Shown piece by piece: positions 21,216 to 34,671 of a stretch of DNA of 64,000 nucleotides (its first letter is position 1; each line of letters opens with the position of its first letter). The stretch is from Trema orientale. Its lineage: Eukaryota; Streptophyta; Magnoliopsida; Rosales; Cannabaceae. A program made the translations under genes and the position numbers. The notes below the pieces were generated by a model, which was not told the DNA's origin, did no database searches, and was given only the letters and a program-made list of their open reading frames with translations. Location of the stretch: contig JXTC01000176.1 of assembly GCA_002914845.1 (NCBI GenBank), positions 147,368-211,367 on the forward strand. The letters are read 5' to 3'.

Positions 21216-22600
21216 TTTATAAATATATATATTATAGTTTTTGGTTATAGGATACCTAATCGCTCATAATTAAGTGAGAGACTAACAATAACTTAGTGAG
21301 AGAATGTCACTAAGTCACCAAAATCAATATGGATGACTATATTGCCAGCCACCCCTATATTTTCTTCTCCCATCCCTCTTCTAATTAATTAATCATTTAC
21401 AAAAATATCATTTTATAAATTGACTTACATATCCTCATATAGTATTAAACAATGAAATTTTATTACTTAATACACACATTTAGTATAGATTAAATTTTGA
21501 TTCTAATAAAGTAAGAATTTATTGATATTTATTAGTTCTTATTTTGCATTTAAAAGAATATGAAATAGATTATTTTACATTAAATTTTGCGTTTAAAGTA
21601 TTTTTTTTATTCTTCTGCTTATCTCTTCTTTCTAGTCTCATCATCTATAATGAAGTTTCTTTTTTTTTAATAGAATAATGAAGCCTTTTGTTATCTTTTT
21701 TTTTTAAAAAAAAAAACAATGCAAAATAGTAGCAACTCATAATAATCTTTTATTTGAATTGTGAATGCACTTACAAAAACTAGGCTTTATTTTTTTCTTT
21801 TTCTCCTTTTTTTATTTAATTACATGATTGTGTATATATAATTTTCTTAATATTATATATAGCTTTACTTTTTTAAAGACGATCGATAATGTTGCTTGTA
21901 CTCCATTATTATTATTATATTTATTTTATTTTTAATCCATAATTTATCAAAGAAAAAACATTTTTCAGGTAACGAAAGTCATATTATATTATTGCGTATT
22001 AATCATCAATTATGGAAAAAATATATATCAAAACCTTAAAAAAGACAATAAAAAATGGAAAATGCGACAAATATTGGGTATTTTTGTATTTAACGAAGTT
22101 TCCTAAAGTATTTGCTAATAGGCATTATTATACTTATAAAATATTTAAGAGGTGTGTGGAAAGAATTTTGAATGTTTAAAATTTATTAGGGTCTATTTAG
22201 AAAAAAGGTAGGAAAAGAAAAATTAGGGGCGACAATAGAGCCACCCAATCAATATTAATACATGGGATCTACTAAGAACTTGGTACATTGAAAAGTAACT
22301 AGATTAAATACCCTTAGTAGCTGACTAAACTAGAAAGAACACAATTTTAAGATCGAAAAATGAATATAGTAACCAGAATTAATTCCTTTTTTTTTCCTTT
22401 TTTTTTTTTTTTTGAAGATTCATGTGCCAAAAGTAATATGTTTGAATGCCACATTATCCATTCCAGTTACTATGGAAAACTACTTGTGTTGCCACGGATA
22501 AATTTTTTATTTGTTCTTAGTTATTTCTTAACTTTATCTTAATATTTTGATTTTTATGGTAGTGTAGTTTGAAATAAGAAAGTCAAAACATGATATTAGA
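21216..22600. other. AT-rich spacer without gene
   Basis: Nothing recognised beyond long A/T runs and short (AT)n tracts. Open frames here are low-complexity. Confidence 0.4.
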
Positions 22601-23163
22601 CAATTAAAAACGCATCAGGCTTGACATAGGGGCGTCTGATGAGCGCACATGAGACAATTTTAACAAAAATGAAAAATGGGAAAATTTGATTTTATATGGT
22701 AAAATTTCAAAAATAAAAATTGAAAAGTTTTGGATTTTAAATTTTTTTTGAAAAATTCCGAATTTATTTAGAAAATATAACTTTTAAAACTATATAAAAA
22801 ATATTAGGGCCCGTTTGGTTCGTGATTTGAAAAGAAGTGATTTGAATAAGGTGTATTTAAGTTGAGAATCTGAAAACTGAATGAAAAAATTTGTTTCTGA
22901 AAATGTGTTTGGTTGTGTATTTTCTTATTAGTTTTGAGTTTTAAAAATCTGAAACTGTGTTTGGTATTGTATTTAAAAATAGAGTAATAATTTTATTACA
23001 ATAGTATTTAGCTACTATTTTCATACATGATTTTTCCTGAGATGCATAAATTACAATTTTTTTTTTTTTTGAGATACATGAACTATATTAAAAAAATTGG
23101 ATACATGAACTTCAATTTTTTAAGTTCATAATAAAAATACAATTAAATTTATTAAACATAGTT

Positions 23164-24511
23164 TTAGTTTTGATGTGGATAAAGAGACCACATATGTCCG
23201 GCAATATTGTCTCTGACATTTTCCATTTGGGCAATGTACGCTGGACTAAAGTTTAATTCTGGAGTTGCAGAACTTTCAGCTTCATCATTTCCATCTGTCT
23301 CATTTTCTTGTAGTCCTTCTGTTTGATTTTGATTTCCTTCAATATCTTCAAGTGGCACAGCATCGACATCATATTGATTAAACATACTATCATTCATAGA
23401 ATGCAATCTAATAAAGTTGTGTATCACACAGCATGCAATAGGTATTTTACGTTGCTTCCTGAATGGATAAGAAGGCATTAACTTCAGAATTGGAAATCTA
23501 GCTTTAAGCACTCCAAAGCAACGCTCAATAACATTACGTAATGATGAATGTCTGAAGTTAAATAACTCCTTTGCACCTCTAGGATGTTTTCCTCTTCCTC
23601 TGTAATTTCGCAAATGATAGCGTTGGCCTCGATATGGGGCTAGAAAGCCCGGCATATTCGTATATCCCGAGTCAACAACATAATATTTTCCTAAAAATTG
23701 ATAAAAGTCATGAACAAATGTAAAATAATATTAGTTGTAACTAAGAACAAGCTTAATTATATATACCTTCAGGAGGGATTGGAAATCCATTATTTCCTCT
23801 AAGAGCTTCAAGAAGTACTCTAGAGTCATTTGCTGTCCCTTCCCACCCAGTGTACACATAAGTGAACAACATATCAAAGGAGCAGGCACACATTATATTT
23901 TGTGATACTGTTGTCTTTCTTCCTCTAAATGCAAGCGATTTTGCTCCAGGTGCCACTGCGCTAATATGAGTACCATCGATGGCCCCTATACAATCCTTAA
24001 ACCATGGATAGTACTTAGGATTGTTCAATATTTGTGGAGGTATGCTATTGTAGTTTCGAGGCCTAATTATCACAGGTGCTAGATGACACATTGCATTTAA
24101 AACTTTTTGGAAATGGTTTGAAACAGTTTGTAAAGAGTGTTGGTATCTTTCAGCTACCGTCCGAATACGTTCATTGTGTGATATTGTCCACAAAAACATA
24201 CAAAGGGACTCTTGAAGACTTATTTCTCTGTCATCATCTAAGATATTCATTGTTCGTAATTGGGTACACAAAGCTTCAAAAGTACCTCTATCCATTCTAA
24301 TATGATCGTATAGCCTAGAAGGATGTCCATTTAATAACTCGATCACATATTGTCGTCCAGACAATGCCGAAGTGCGTATTGGTTCCCTAGGCACTTGTGT
24401 TGTATGCATCTCGTACATATATCTAGCCATGAGTGCTTCCCCAAACATCTCATCGCTATCAGTAGATGAATCATCTTCAAAAAGTAGTTTGTATACTTCT
24501 TCATCATCCAT
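23164..24511 (-). CDS. PIF/Harbinger DDE transposase (423 aa, two exons)
   Basis: Cuts and joins DNA at the element ends. Exons are 24511-23767 and 23690-23164 on the minus strand; the intron has GT..AG borders and joins PIPPEG to KYYVVDSGY in frame. The DDE catalytic residues can be seen: first D in CIGAIDGTHISAV, second D in YYVVDSGYTNMPG, E in NVIERCFGVLKARFP. The conserved SQNIMCACSFDMLFTYVYTG and GTANDSRVL blocks are also present. The open frame extends upstream to a methionine at 24559, but the MDDEEVYKLL start at 24511 fits relatives better. Length is normal for plant HARBI1-like transposases. No damage is seen, so the enzyme may be functional (inference). Confidence 0.93.
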
Positions 24512-24704
24512 CACATAAACCTGCTTATTCAAACAACCACAAATAACTACTTCAATCAACTTACAAATTTAACACCATAAATAAATTCTTCATTAAACAA
24601 ATTTCAAAGTTTTCAAGAAACACACTAATTCATAGAAATATAGTCTCTAAGAAGCACACCAGTTTATAAAACTACAATCTCTAACAAAGTTACAAAGTCA
24701 TCAA

Positions 24705-25727
24705 TCAATCTTTCAAATTGTTCAACCATGCCAGGCGACGAGTATCGGCCATGTTAATAAACACGCCTCTCCATTCTGGTATCCCAATAAATTTATCAAT
24801 TGCCTTAATGTAAATTTGATCATCAAGATCAGGGATCGAGTCCAGAATCTTTTGACATTCCGCTACTGATGAGGAGTTAGACACAGAAGATATTGTTGCC
24901 TCGCTCTTAGATTCCATCAACTTACGCATTGTTTCAGTGCGTGCAAGTGATGCCTCAGTCTTTGCACTTAGACATTTTGCCCATTCCTCCATGGCATAGT
25001 CAAAAGTTGACTGACCTTTGATTTTCTTTTCCTTTTTTCTTGGGCCATCGGTGGGAATACTGATTGATCGACGTCGTAAAGTAGGTGGATCATCGGTTGA
25101 CTCGTCCTCAATCTCTTCAACATCAACATGGATGCCTTTACCAAGAAACTCTCTCTCTTGTTGACGTTCAATTTCGTCGTCAGGAGGACAATGAGTGGAG
25201 GAATAATTCATCTGACCAGTGGCCGTGGTGTTATTAAATATTACTCCTAGCAAATCATAATGAGGCAATCCTTTTTTGCGGAACTTTTTAGCACCCGGAT
25301 TTACCTGTAAGACAAGGAGAACTTTAATTGAGTCTTTTTTAATTAAATAAAAAGATGCATGTGTGCAAATAACAAAACTATTTAATGATGAACCTCATAC
25401 CTTCAAATACGATTCCCATACTTCCTCACTAGCTGTCACAGTTCCTGTCTGAGGGTCCCATCCCATACCAGTATTTTGCAAAAGTTGCGAAAATTCACGA
25501 TGTGCTATTCTCAAGCGATTAAATTTAGATTTCAATTTGTCTATTTTATACCGTTTTGCAAATTTATTGAATAGTTCCTCCTCCACCTTTTGCCATGTTT
25601 TTCTATCTAAGGTTGTAGTTTGCAATCCTTTTTTGGCCTCTTCATATAACAGACCAATAAAAAAACTCTCATTTTCAGGAAGCCATAACTTATGTTCATC
25701 ATTATTATCATCAGCATTTGCGGCCAT
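24705..25727 (-). CDS. Harbinger Myb/SANT-like DNA-binding protein (308 aa, two exons)
   Basis: The partner protein of Harbinger transposase, thought to bind the element ends and help bring the transposase into the nucleus. Exons are 25727-25401 and 25304-24705; the intron has GT..AG borders and falls between complete codons. The N-terminal Myb/SANT-like (trihelix) domain covers about residues 10-105, with LWLPENESFFIGLLYEEAKKG, TWQKVEEELFNKFAKRY, KLKSKFNRLR and GMGWDPQTGTVTASEEVWESY. The middle is acidic and then basic (GPRKKEKKIKG, a possible nuclear signal). The C terminus has AIDKFIGIPEWRGVFINM, common to plant members. The frame is intact. Confidence 0.9.
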
Positions 25728-27720
25728 CTAATATCATCACAAACAATAAAACCTTATGTCCAAAAGTTTACCATCAATATGTAAGATGTAGACATATTTT
25801 ATATAAATAAAGAATCCAAAAAATGGACAGCCAAAAAAAAAACAACAACAACTTCGATAAGTGGCAGTCACATATTTAAAGTATAATTTGAACTATAGCT
25901 TTACACCAATGCAAAATCCTAAAGATATCATATTTGTTCTGAAAAATAATTTATATAATCAAAATAGAAATACAAACAAACTCTACACATACACACAGAT
26001 ACAAAAGAACAATCAACAGAAGAGTGAGAATATTAATGCCTTTTTTCTCTATAGCACGGTTCACAAAAGATGGCTATATGTGTTATAATAGCATGTCTCT
26101 CCTAATAAGCTAGGATCCGCAGTTACAGTTCAAGTCACCCAATAATTTCTTAAAAGATCCCAACTCTCAAATATACAGACAACTCCCCCCACTAGCTTTG
26201 GTCCCTATATCATGTAAAATCTCGGCAAGACCAATCTTCCTTTTATAGTCACTTGGATCTACACTTAACATATGAGCTGAAAAAAATGATTCAGAAAGAA
26301 TAGTTATTTGTCCCCTGAAAAAAAAAATTTATGGATTAAATTTTCTGTAACTGGTAGAACTCATCGATCACGGGTCATTATCATTGGACACATTAAATTT
26401 ATGAATGTATTCTTCCGCAAAGGGAAGAGTCAAACATGCTGATAAAATTTTCCTCTTTATCTGAGTGCAACCCAAAAATCACAGGGTTTATGCCAACGCC
26501 AAGCTGACCAATCATTATAGAGCTTAAAGGAAGAAATTTAGGATATATTTTTGTCCATTTTCACCAATTATTCAACAGCAAGGGCCACTACATAAACTAT
26601 AAACCAAACTCATGAACACATCTAGTCTCTGTAATGATAATTTATCCCTAAAAAAATCATAACTTAGGACCAAAATCTTCATGAGTCCAGAATATTTCAC
26701 CAAATACCGGTAATGTGCCAACAAGATAGGGATCTAGGGCTAAAACTAAGAAAGAAAAATTTACTAAAAACCATGAAGACAAAATAATATATAATCATAA
26801 AATTTTCACCAAACAAAGCAAAGAAATATGCGTAGAAATATATCAATTTATAGAAAACTCACAACAAAACACCCAAAAACATAGATCTGTGATATTTACT
26901 TTATCATCAAATTGGGATCTAGGGCTAGAAAATGCAAAGAACAATCGAATTGCTTTGAACTAACCTGTGATTTTCGGTGATAAACGTATGAGAAAGCCCA
27001 CGATTTTCAGAATTTCATGAAAGGACCGGAAGAGATGGACGAGAGGCTTTCAGGACTGCTCTTCGCGTCTTCTGCAACCAGAGAAAGAAGAAGAAAAAAA
27101 TAAAGCAAAAAACGATTATTTCACGTTTTCAATTTTCAGAATTTTTTTCCCTTAGTTTTCAAATTCTCAATTCAAAAATGGGCCACCAAACACATTTTAT
27201 TGGGCCTGTTTTTTTTGGGTCTGTTTTCAAAACATAAATCTGATTTTAAAAAGAGTATCAAACGGGCCCTTACTTTTTAGAAATTGATAAGTTACTTGAG
27301 GTAATCGAACATCTTACTTGAGGTAACAAGTCTGGTTACCTCAAGTAACTCGATTGATTACTCCTAACTTGATTGATTACCTCGAGTACCTTTAAAAAAT
27401 ACCAATTTTGGAAAAAATTTGTATTTTTCTAACTAGTTTTTGAAAGTGTTATGTTTCTAAATAAACCTTTAAAATGGATATCTTCCTAAATAAATCTGAT
27501 ATTTTTTAAACTTTTTAGCTCTTCAAGAATTTTTCAATTTTTTTAGACTTTGGGCTGGTTTTTCCTTTTAAAAGCCCAATAGTGTGCTGAGCGCTCAAAA
27601 AATGACAAAAAACCGTAAACTTTTTCAAGACCATATAAAAATTTGAAGTTTTAAAAAAGTTGATCGTGTATTTATCTTGAAAATATCCCCACAATGGGGC
27701 ACTCAGCTTAATTTCATCAT

Positions 27721-28560
27721 TTTTTTTTAAATGACCTTTGCTCGGAGGTGCTTTTTCTGTGATATGATTAAAGAGAAATTAACTGTGTAAAAATGCTTAA
27801 TTAAGGATAAGTAAGATAGTGATAGAATTGGAGAAAATGACGTAAAAAATTATGATAATATAAATCTACATGTTAAAAATTTATGAAGTCTTTGATGACA
27901 CAACTTGCAAGTAAATAGGTATGATTGTTTCAATGACTATCATCACATATAAGATATTCAATATTTTTTGACGCATGTGATATTAGCTATATAGTAAGAA
28001 ATAAACAACATGATAGTTTTTCTGACACAAATAATTCTAGTTATTTGGCCATAAATATAAATAAACAATACTAAAAATAAATAATTAAAAAATTAAATAC
28101 TTTACATGTGTGATTTCAACCATTTTGTCAAAGATAAATAAAAATAAAAGTGCTAAATTTAATGTAGGTGGTTGGCCAGAGTACTTGCATAGAATAATCT
28201 TTTAACAGTTGTATGTAGCAAATTTAATTCATCAACAACTCATTCACATAGATTTACAGGAATTTAAAGTACTGAAAATTAGATGGGTGGTTGCAAACAG
28301 AGTGGTCGTATGCTTTGATGAATATTATTTTGTGAAATTTAATTTCATGATCTTGGCATTTGTGAAATTTTATGATATTGGTATATTTATGAAATTTCAT
28401 TCTGGAAATTATGTGCTAAAATAACAATTATTTTATATGTATAATTTGATGATTTACATGCAATTTTTGTATTATAATTTTTGTGCCTAAAGTTAAATAT
28501 TGTTCATATTTTTCTAAATATTGCTTATATTAATAGAATGCAATTTTTATGAACAAATTA
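27721..28560. other. AT-rich spacer without gene
   Basis: No gene recognised. A 71-codon open frame at 28209-28424 has no recognisable domain. Confidence 0.35.
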
Positions 28561-31500
28561 TAAAATAAAATGTCTAAGTGATTTATATTAGTTTAATTAA
28601 TTAGAGAGTAGCCACAGGATCTTTAATTATGCAAAATTATATATTAAGTGATTTAGGATCACATATAGATAAATGACATTTATTGTGATTAATCATATTT
28701 AATATAATAAAATTTATCTTACAGGAATTTTTATTATATTTGTATGATTAATTAGGATAGAATATCAAATTATAATTTCTTAATTTACCCACAGGTATTA
28801 GGAAGAAGGAACCTAATTTGATAGTTTTATCATAAAATTTTAGATGGATCTAACTGAATTAGAACTTTAGCCCACAGGCAAGTTTTATGTCACTAGATTC
28901 ATAATTTTAAAACATGGTTTATATTGGTAAAACATGATAAATTTGTTATTCTCAAATTTTGATACATAAGCTGTTGGGATTTTTGCCCTAAAAAGCAGAT
29001 TTTTAATTTTACCCTTTTGAATATAAACAACTTTCTCTTATATGCAATTATGATATTTGCTGGATTAAACTATCTTAGTTGAATAGTTTATTTATCTGAA
29101 AAAGATTCCATGACTTTATATGTGTATAAAGAAACAAACATGATTAAATTTTAATTATGGGGAGACTTGTTTCTTTATCTAAGTCTAAATGAAGTAGTTC
29201 ACAATCTGTAAATTAAGATGGAATACTTTATTTACTAAAGATTGTAGTGTTTGTCTATCTCAACGGGAATGATGTATCTCAAATCATTGAAGTATCTGAT
29301 TTATGATAGAAACACTAGTATAACATAAATAAGTTATGTGTATTGAATAGGACTAGGTAATATAAAGAATTGGAGTACCATAACTCAATTATTATATTAC
29401 CAAAAACTAGCTCATAGCATGTAGATCTTAATCCTTGATATTTGATTGGACTTGCTTTTATGGGTTGTAGCTTTTTGATTTGTTAAAAGATTAGCCTCAG
29501 TGAAATTAGAGGCGAACTCTAGCATATTGGAGGTTATAGCTTATGAATTGATGGGAACACCAAATAGTTAAGGATACTATACATTAATGTCACTTTAAGG
29601 TCTTTCAAGATTCATGGAATAATTAAATCTAAGATCTTAATATTCACTTTGTGAATTGGTTGATAATTTTGTCTAAATGGCTATTGAGGAAGAAAATTAT
29701 CGACAATATTATTCCTTGATAGAAAGATGGTAACTTAAAGGTAAATATGTATTGGAGGGATATTACGGTAATTTCACCTATCCAACTACGGCAATGTGTG
29801 GGGATTGTACATGTGGTATAGAATATGCTAGATGGATCGGTTAATCAAGGCTAGTTGATTAAATCTCTATAAAAGGCATGATATTTAATCTAAGAGTGCA
29901 GTATTGGGCCTTTAGTAGAGTATCCCCTTTACTAATAGTATTTATATAAATACCATAATAAGAGTTATTATGTATTTATCATACTATTAGAGCTCAGATT
30001 ATTTGGATCCATTAGGTCCTTTGTCTAGCTCAATTAAGCTCATTAATTGGTTGGTGGTATTCGTGAAAGTAGTTTTATGAAACTGTATAAAATAATGATT
30101 CTACACAGAAGTTCGTATTTTTATAAATAAGTTACATGAGTTGGACATATTTATAAAAATACACCCAAAGCCCAAATTGTAGAATAAGCCCAATCTTAGT
30201 TTGACTAGGGTTAGAAGTTTTTGGGTCCCATATATATTATATATAGGAGAGAAAAAACTACACAGTAACACTAATAGTGTCACACACATCCCAAGGGAGA
30301 GAGAGAGAAAATCGGCCACCCTAGGCTAAGTGAGAGAGAAAAAGTTTCCTACCATCTCACAGTCCCATCTCATGTCCCGGTATTCCATAGGATCAAGAAG
30401 GCATTCTTGATCGTTCTCCAACTCAGGTTTCGACTTGGTGCCTACTCACCTCTTCAACCAAATGCAAGAGTATAGACAAGAAGATCTAGGATTGGAGGCT
30501 TGATCACCATCAACAAGGAGATCAAAGAGGAACACGCTACAAGAGATAAACCCTAATCTCATATCAAGGGTTTTGTATCTAGATTTGATTTATATTGTAC
30601 ATGATCCTGTATATGATGCATTTATGTTATATGGTTATGAAAACTGTTTTAATGTAAACTTTAAAAACCTAAATCCGCTAACTTTTCCGCTGTGTTCATG
30701 ATGTGATCATGTATTTTTTTATATTTGCATGCATATATGAATTTCGTAAGTGTTAGGTCAATTTTCCATCATAAGTATGTTTAATTTTTATGCAGTCATG
30801 CAACCTACGAATTTTTTTAATATTAGATGTGATGTTCTCGAGTTAAAAGGTAATAACTATAAAATTTAGAAGGAGAGAGTTCTTCTTCGTTTAGGGTGTA
30901 TGGATATTAATTATGCTATTAGGAAAGACAAACCAACGATTACCGAAGCCAACACTTTAGATCAAAAGGCTCTTTATGAACAATGGGAGCGATCGAATCG
31001 CCTCAGTACGATGCTCATAAAGACCAAAATCTCTACTGCTATTCATGGTTCTCTCGATCAACATAACAATGTTAAAGAATTACTGATGGCTATTGATGAG
31101 TAACTTGAGACTTCAGATAAAGCAGTTGCCAACACCCTGATTATGAAGTTTATATCTTTAAAGCTTACTAGTGTGAAAGGTATGCATGAGCACATCATGC
31201 AAATGTGAGACATTGTGGCTCAGTTAAAGACCCTTGAGGTTGAGATGTCTAAGTCTTTCCTCGTGCACTTTATCTTGAACACTTTTCCACAATAATATGG
31301 ACCCTTTAAAATATCTTATAATACATGTAAGGATAAATGGTCAATTAATGAACTCATGACCATGTATATTCAAGAGGAAGGGAGATTGTTGAGGGGAATT
31401 AGGTAAAAGTGCGTTAATGGCAACACAAGGAAAAAATCAGAAATAAGTCAAAAAGAAGGGAAAAGGTAAAATACCACCTCAAGCTGACATTAAGAAGGAA

Positions 31501-32575
31501 TCCAAGTACTTCTTCTGAAAAAAGAAAGGACACATGAAGAAATATTGGACCAAATCTCATATTTGGCTTGAGAAGAAAGGTATTTCAGTCTCATTAGTTT
31601 GTTATAAATCTAATATAATTGATGTTAATTGTAACATATGGTAAATTGATTCTGTTTCTGTAATCCATATTTCGAATACCTTACCGGGTATGCGAAACCT
31701 AAGAAAGCCAGTGGGAAGTGAACAATACATCTATCTGGAAATAAGATGCGTTCACATGTGTAGGCTATTGGGACATGCAATTTAGTTTTAAATAGTAATT
31801 TTATTTTAAATTTGGAAAAGACTTTTTATATTCCTAGTTTTTCTAGGAATTTAATTTCAATATCAAGGCTTGTACCATATGGATATTCTTTTAAATTTTC
31901 TAAAACATCTTTTAATTTATTTTATAATAATAATCTTGTTGGAAATGGTATGTTGTTTGATGGTCTTTTTTCCATAGATTTATAATATAATACTACTTAT
32001 AATAAAATGCATGTTTCTACTGGTGTTAAACGATGTATTATGAATGAAAATTCCTCTATGTTATGACATCGGAGATTGAGACATATGTCCATAAAAAGAA
32101 TTAAGAGATTGGTAAAAGATGGAGTAATTAGTACTTTGGATTTTACTGATTTCAAAAACACTTGTGTAGACTGCATTAAGGGAAAGCAGACCAATAAATC
32201 AAAGAAAGGTGCCAAAAGGAGTACTAACATATTAGAGATCATACATTCATATATTTGTAATCCAGACACGGACTTGTATAGTCCAAAATACTTCATCTCT
32301 TTCATAGATGATTACTCATGATACATGTATCTCTACTTGCTTCGTAATAAGAGGGAAGTACTAGATGCCTTTAAAGTTTTTAAGGCCAAAGTAGAGAAAC
32401 AATGCGGAAAGCAAATTAACATCGTGAGAACAGACAAAGATGGAGAATATTATGGTAGATACACTGAGAATGGACAAGCAATTAGTCCATTTGTGGATTT
32501 TCTCTGAGAGCATGGGATAGTTCCCCAATACACCATACCTGGTTCCCCAGATCAGAATGGTGTTGCAGAAAGAAG

Positions 32576-33984
32576 GGTTAATATCACCTGCAATCCCCAG
32601 TCTTTCACCAGTGTATTACTTAGGTCCTCATTCTTTTTTTTTTTTTTTTTTTTGTATTGTTTAGCTCCTCAACTTTATAATTTTGTATCACTTAAGTCCA
32701 TTATAACATCTTCTGTCCATTTTTGCTGTTAAACATACACATACTCCTCACATGAGCATCTCTCAAGGGTATTTGATGGAAATTTAGAAAATAGAAAATA
32801 GCTCTCTCTCTCCTCCATTGTCGTCTATACCCAGCCACCTCCACTATATAATCTCTTTATAACAATGATGCAAATTTGTAGCTACATGAATATCTCTGTG
32901 TGGTTCTTTTTATTGTGTTCCACCCGGTTATCTCTAGACCTCGATCAAACAGTCTTTGAGACCAAAATGATTGCTTCATGGAGATCTCAATGTAAAACAT
33001 ACAAGATTCCCAAATTTCCAAACGAAACGGCCTCAAAGAATCACGTCTCTTCTCCAACACTTCCTGAAGAAAAATTTCTTGCTTTTGGTCACTAACCTTT
33101 ATTCTTTGTTACTCTTACTTTTTTCAAATTAGTCTTTTGATTTCAATTTCCAAGTTCTTTATCGTTTGGGTTCAGATCTTCTTTTTCTTTTTCTTTCTTT
33201 TTTGGGTGGGTTGCAATCGAAGTCTGCCTAAAACCTTGAGCATAATTGGATAGAATACATTCGTTCTCTGGATCTAATTCATTTTATTGGCAATTTTGGT
33301 TGAGATTATAATATGGTCTAAGAATTGATCCTCAATTTCTAGGTGAATTGAATGTTTAGATTGCTTGAAGTGAGTATTGAGTCCAAATTGAAATTAGAAA
33401 AAAAATTATAGATTTCTGACTGTTTTAAATGCTTAGAATAATTGAACAGATGAGTTTAAGTTGTGTAGATCGACCAATTCGGTGCTTTTCCTAAAAAAAA
33501 TATAGGAATGATCTAAATTTGTGATAAGGGTATGTTTTTCTTCTTAACTTAATATTCAGCTTTGGAGATATTAGCTTGGATTACTATTGTAATTTTCCGA
33601 ATTATCTTTGATTAAGATAATAAAGAGTTATTGGGAAGAACAAAAATTTTTTTACTTTGTCTACTATATTATACATGCCCGACGACACAAAGTTGTGGCT
33701 ACATAGAGAGAGGCATGATCATGTGGAGGTGGTGACGGCTGGCTATTATTGGCAGTAAGGAAGAGAAACAACAGAAAAAATAAAATTTCCACCAAATACC
33801 CTTGAGAGATGCTCGCATGAGGAGCTTGTGCATGTTTAACGGCAAAAATAGACAGAAGATGTTATAAAGGACTTAAGTGTTACAAAGTTGTAAAGTTGAA
33901 GAGCTAAACACTACAAAAAGAAGAATGAGGACCTAAGAAATACATTGGTGAAAGATTGGGGACTGCAGGTGATATTAACCTCAA
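32576..33984. mobile_element. MULE-3: non-autonomous element with ~200-bp inverted arms, inside the copia fossil
   Basis: The left arm begins GGTTAATATCACCTGCAATC and the right arm, reverse-complemented, GGTTAATATCACCTGCAGTC. The match continues about 200 bp through CTTAGGTCCTCATTCTT, TAACATCTTCTGTC and GAGCATCTCTCAAGGGTATT. The flanks are AGAAAGAAG- and AGAAAGAAT-like, a plausible 8-9-bp target duplication, but purine-rich sequence blurs the edge by a few bases. No transposase. An interior open frame (32865-33095, +) has no recognised domain. Copia integrase text resumes on the right side, proving insertion. Confidence 0.82.
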
Positions 33985-34671
33985 AAAGAAAGAATCGAAC
34001 ATTAATGGACATGGTGCAGAGTATGCTTAGCAGCTCCAAACTTCCTAAATCCTTGTGAACTGAAGCTCTTAAAACAGCAGTGTATATATTAAACTGAGTT
34101 CCAACCAAGGCAGTTCACAAGACACTATTTTAATTATTTAAAGGTTAGAAACCGAGTTCGCGACGTATACACATTTGGGGATGCCCGTCTGAAGTAAGAG
34201 TTGATAACTCACAGGAAAAGAAATTAGACCCAAGGACCATTAGTGAGTATTTTATTAGATATGCCAAAAGGTCTAAGGAGTACAGATTCTATTGTCCATC
34301 TTACAGCACTAGAATTATGGAATCAAGAAATGCAAAATTTCTTGAAAATGACTTGATCAATAGGAGTGATCAATCCTAGAATGTCGTTTTTGAGAAAGAT
34401 CATATTGATACTCAACTTTCCACCTCAAGTAATAGATTGGTTATCATTCATAACACTTCGTAAGTTCAAATGGATATTGAACAACCGATCATCGAAATTC
34501 CACAAATTGCTGAAAATAATCCAGTAGATCAAGTTGTTCAAGAAAATGTTGGTACAAAGATCTACTAGAATAAAGAAATCAATAATTTCTAGTGATTATG
34601 ATGTATATCTCTAAGAATCGGACTACAATATTAGAGCTGAAAATGATCCTGAGATATTTTCACAAGCCATG

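Larger units (their letters stand above)
22807..27269 (-). mobile_element. Apparently complete PIF/Harbinger DNA transposon
   Basis: The ends are GGGCCCGTTTGGTTCGTG on the left and, reverse-complemented, GGGCCCGTTTGATACTC on the right, so the first 11 bases match perfectly. TTA lies directly outside both ends (22804-22806 and 27270-27272), the target duplication typical of PIF/Harbinger. Both genes of an autonomous member are present and open: a DDE transposase and a Myb/SANT-like protein, each with one intron, both on the minus strand. Total length 4463 bp. About 1.5 kb between the Myb gene and the right end is noncoding. Confidence 0.93.
22620..27720. repeat. Older fold-back-like repeat split by the Harbinger element
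   Basis: The pieces 22620-22806 and 27270-27720 form one repeat interrupted by the Harbinger insertion. Its right part contains GGTTACCTCAAGTAACTCGA and related GTTACTTGAGGTAAC words. The flanks have inverted similarity (GAAAAATTCCGAATTTATTT left; AAATAAATCTGATATTTTTT right). The same core and flanks recur uninterrupted near 48370-48720, which supports one family. Confidence 0.55.
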
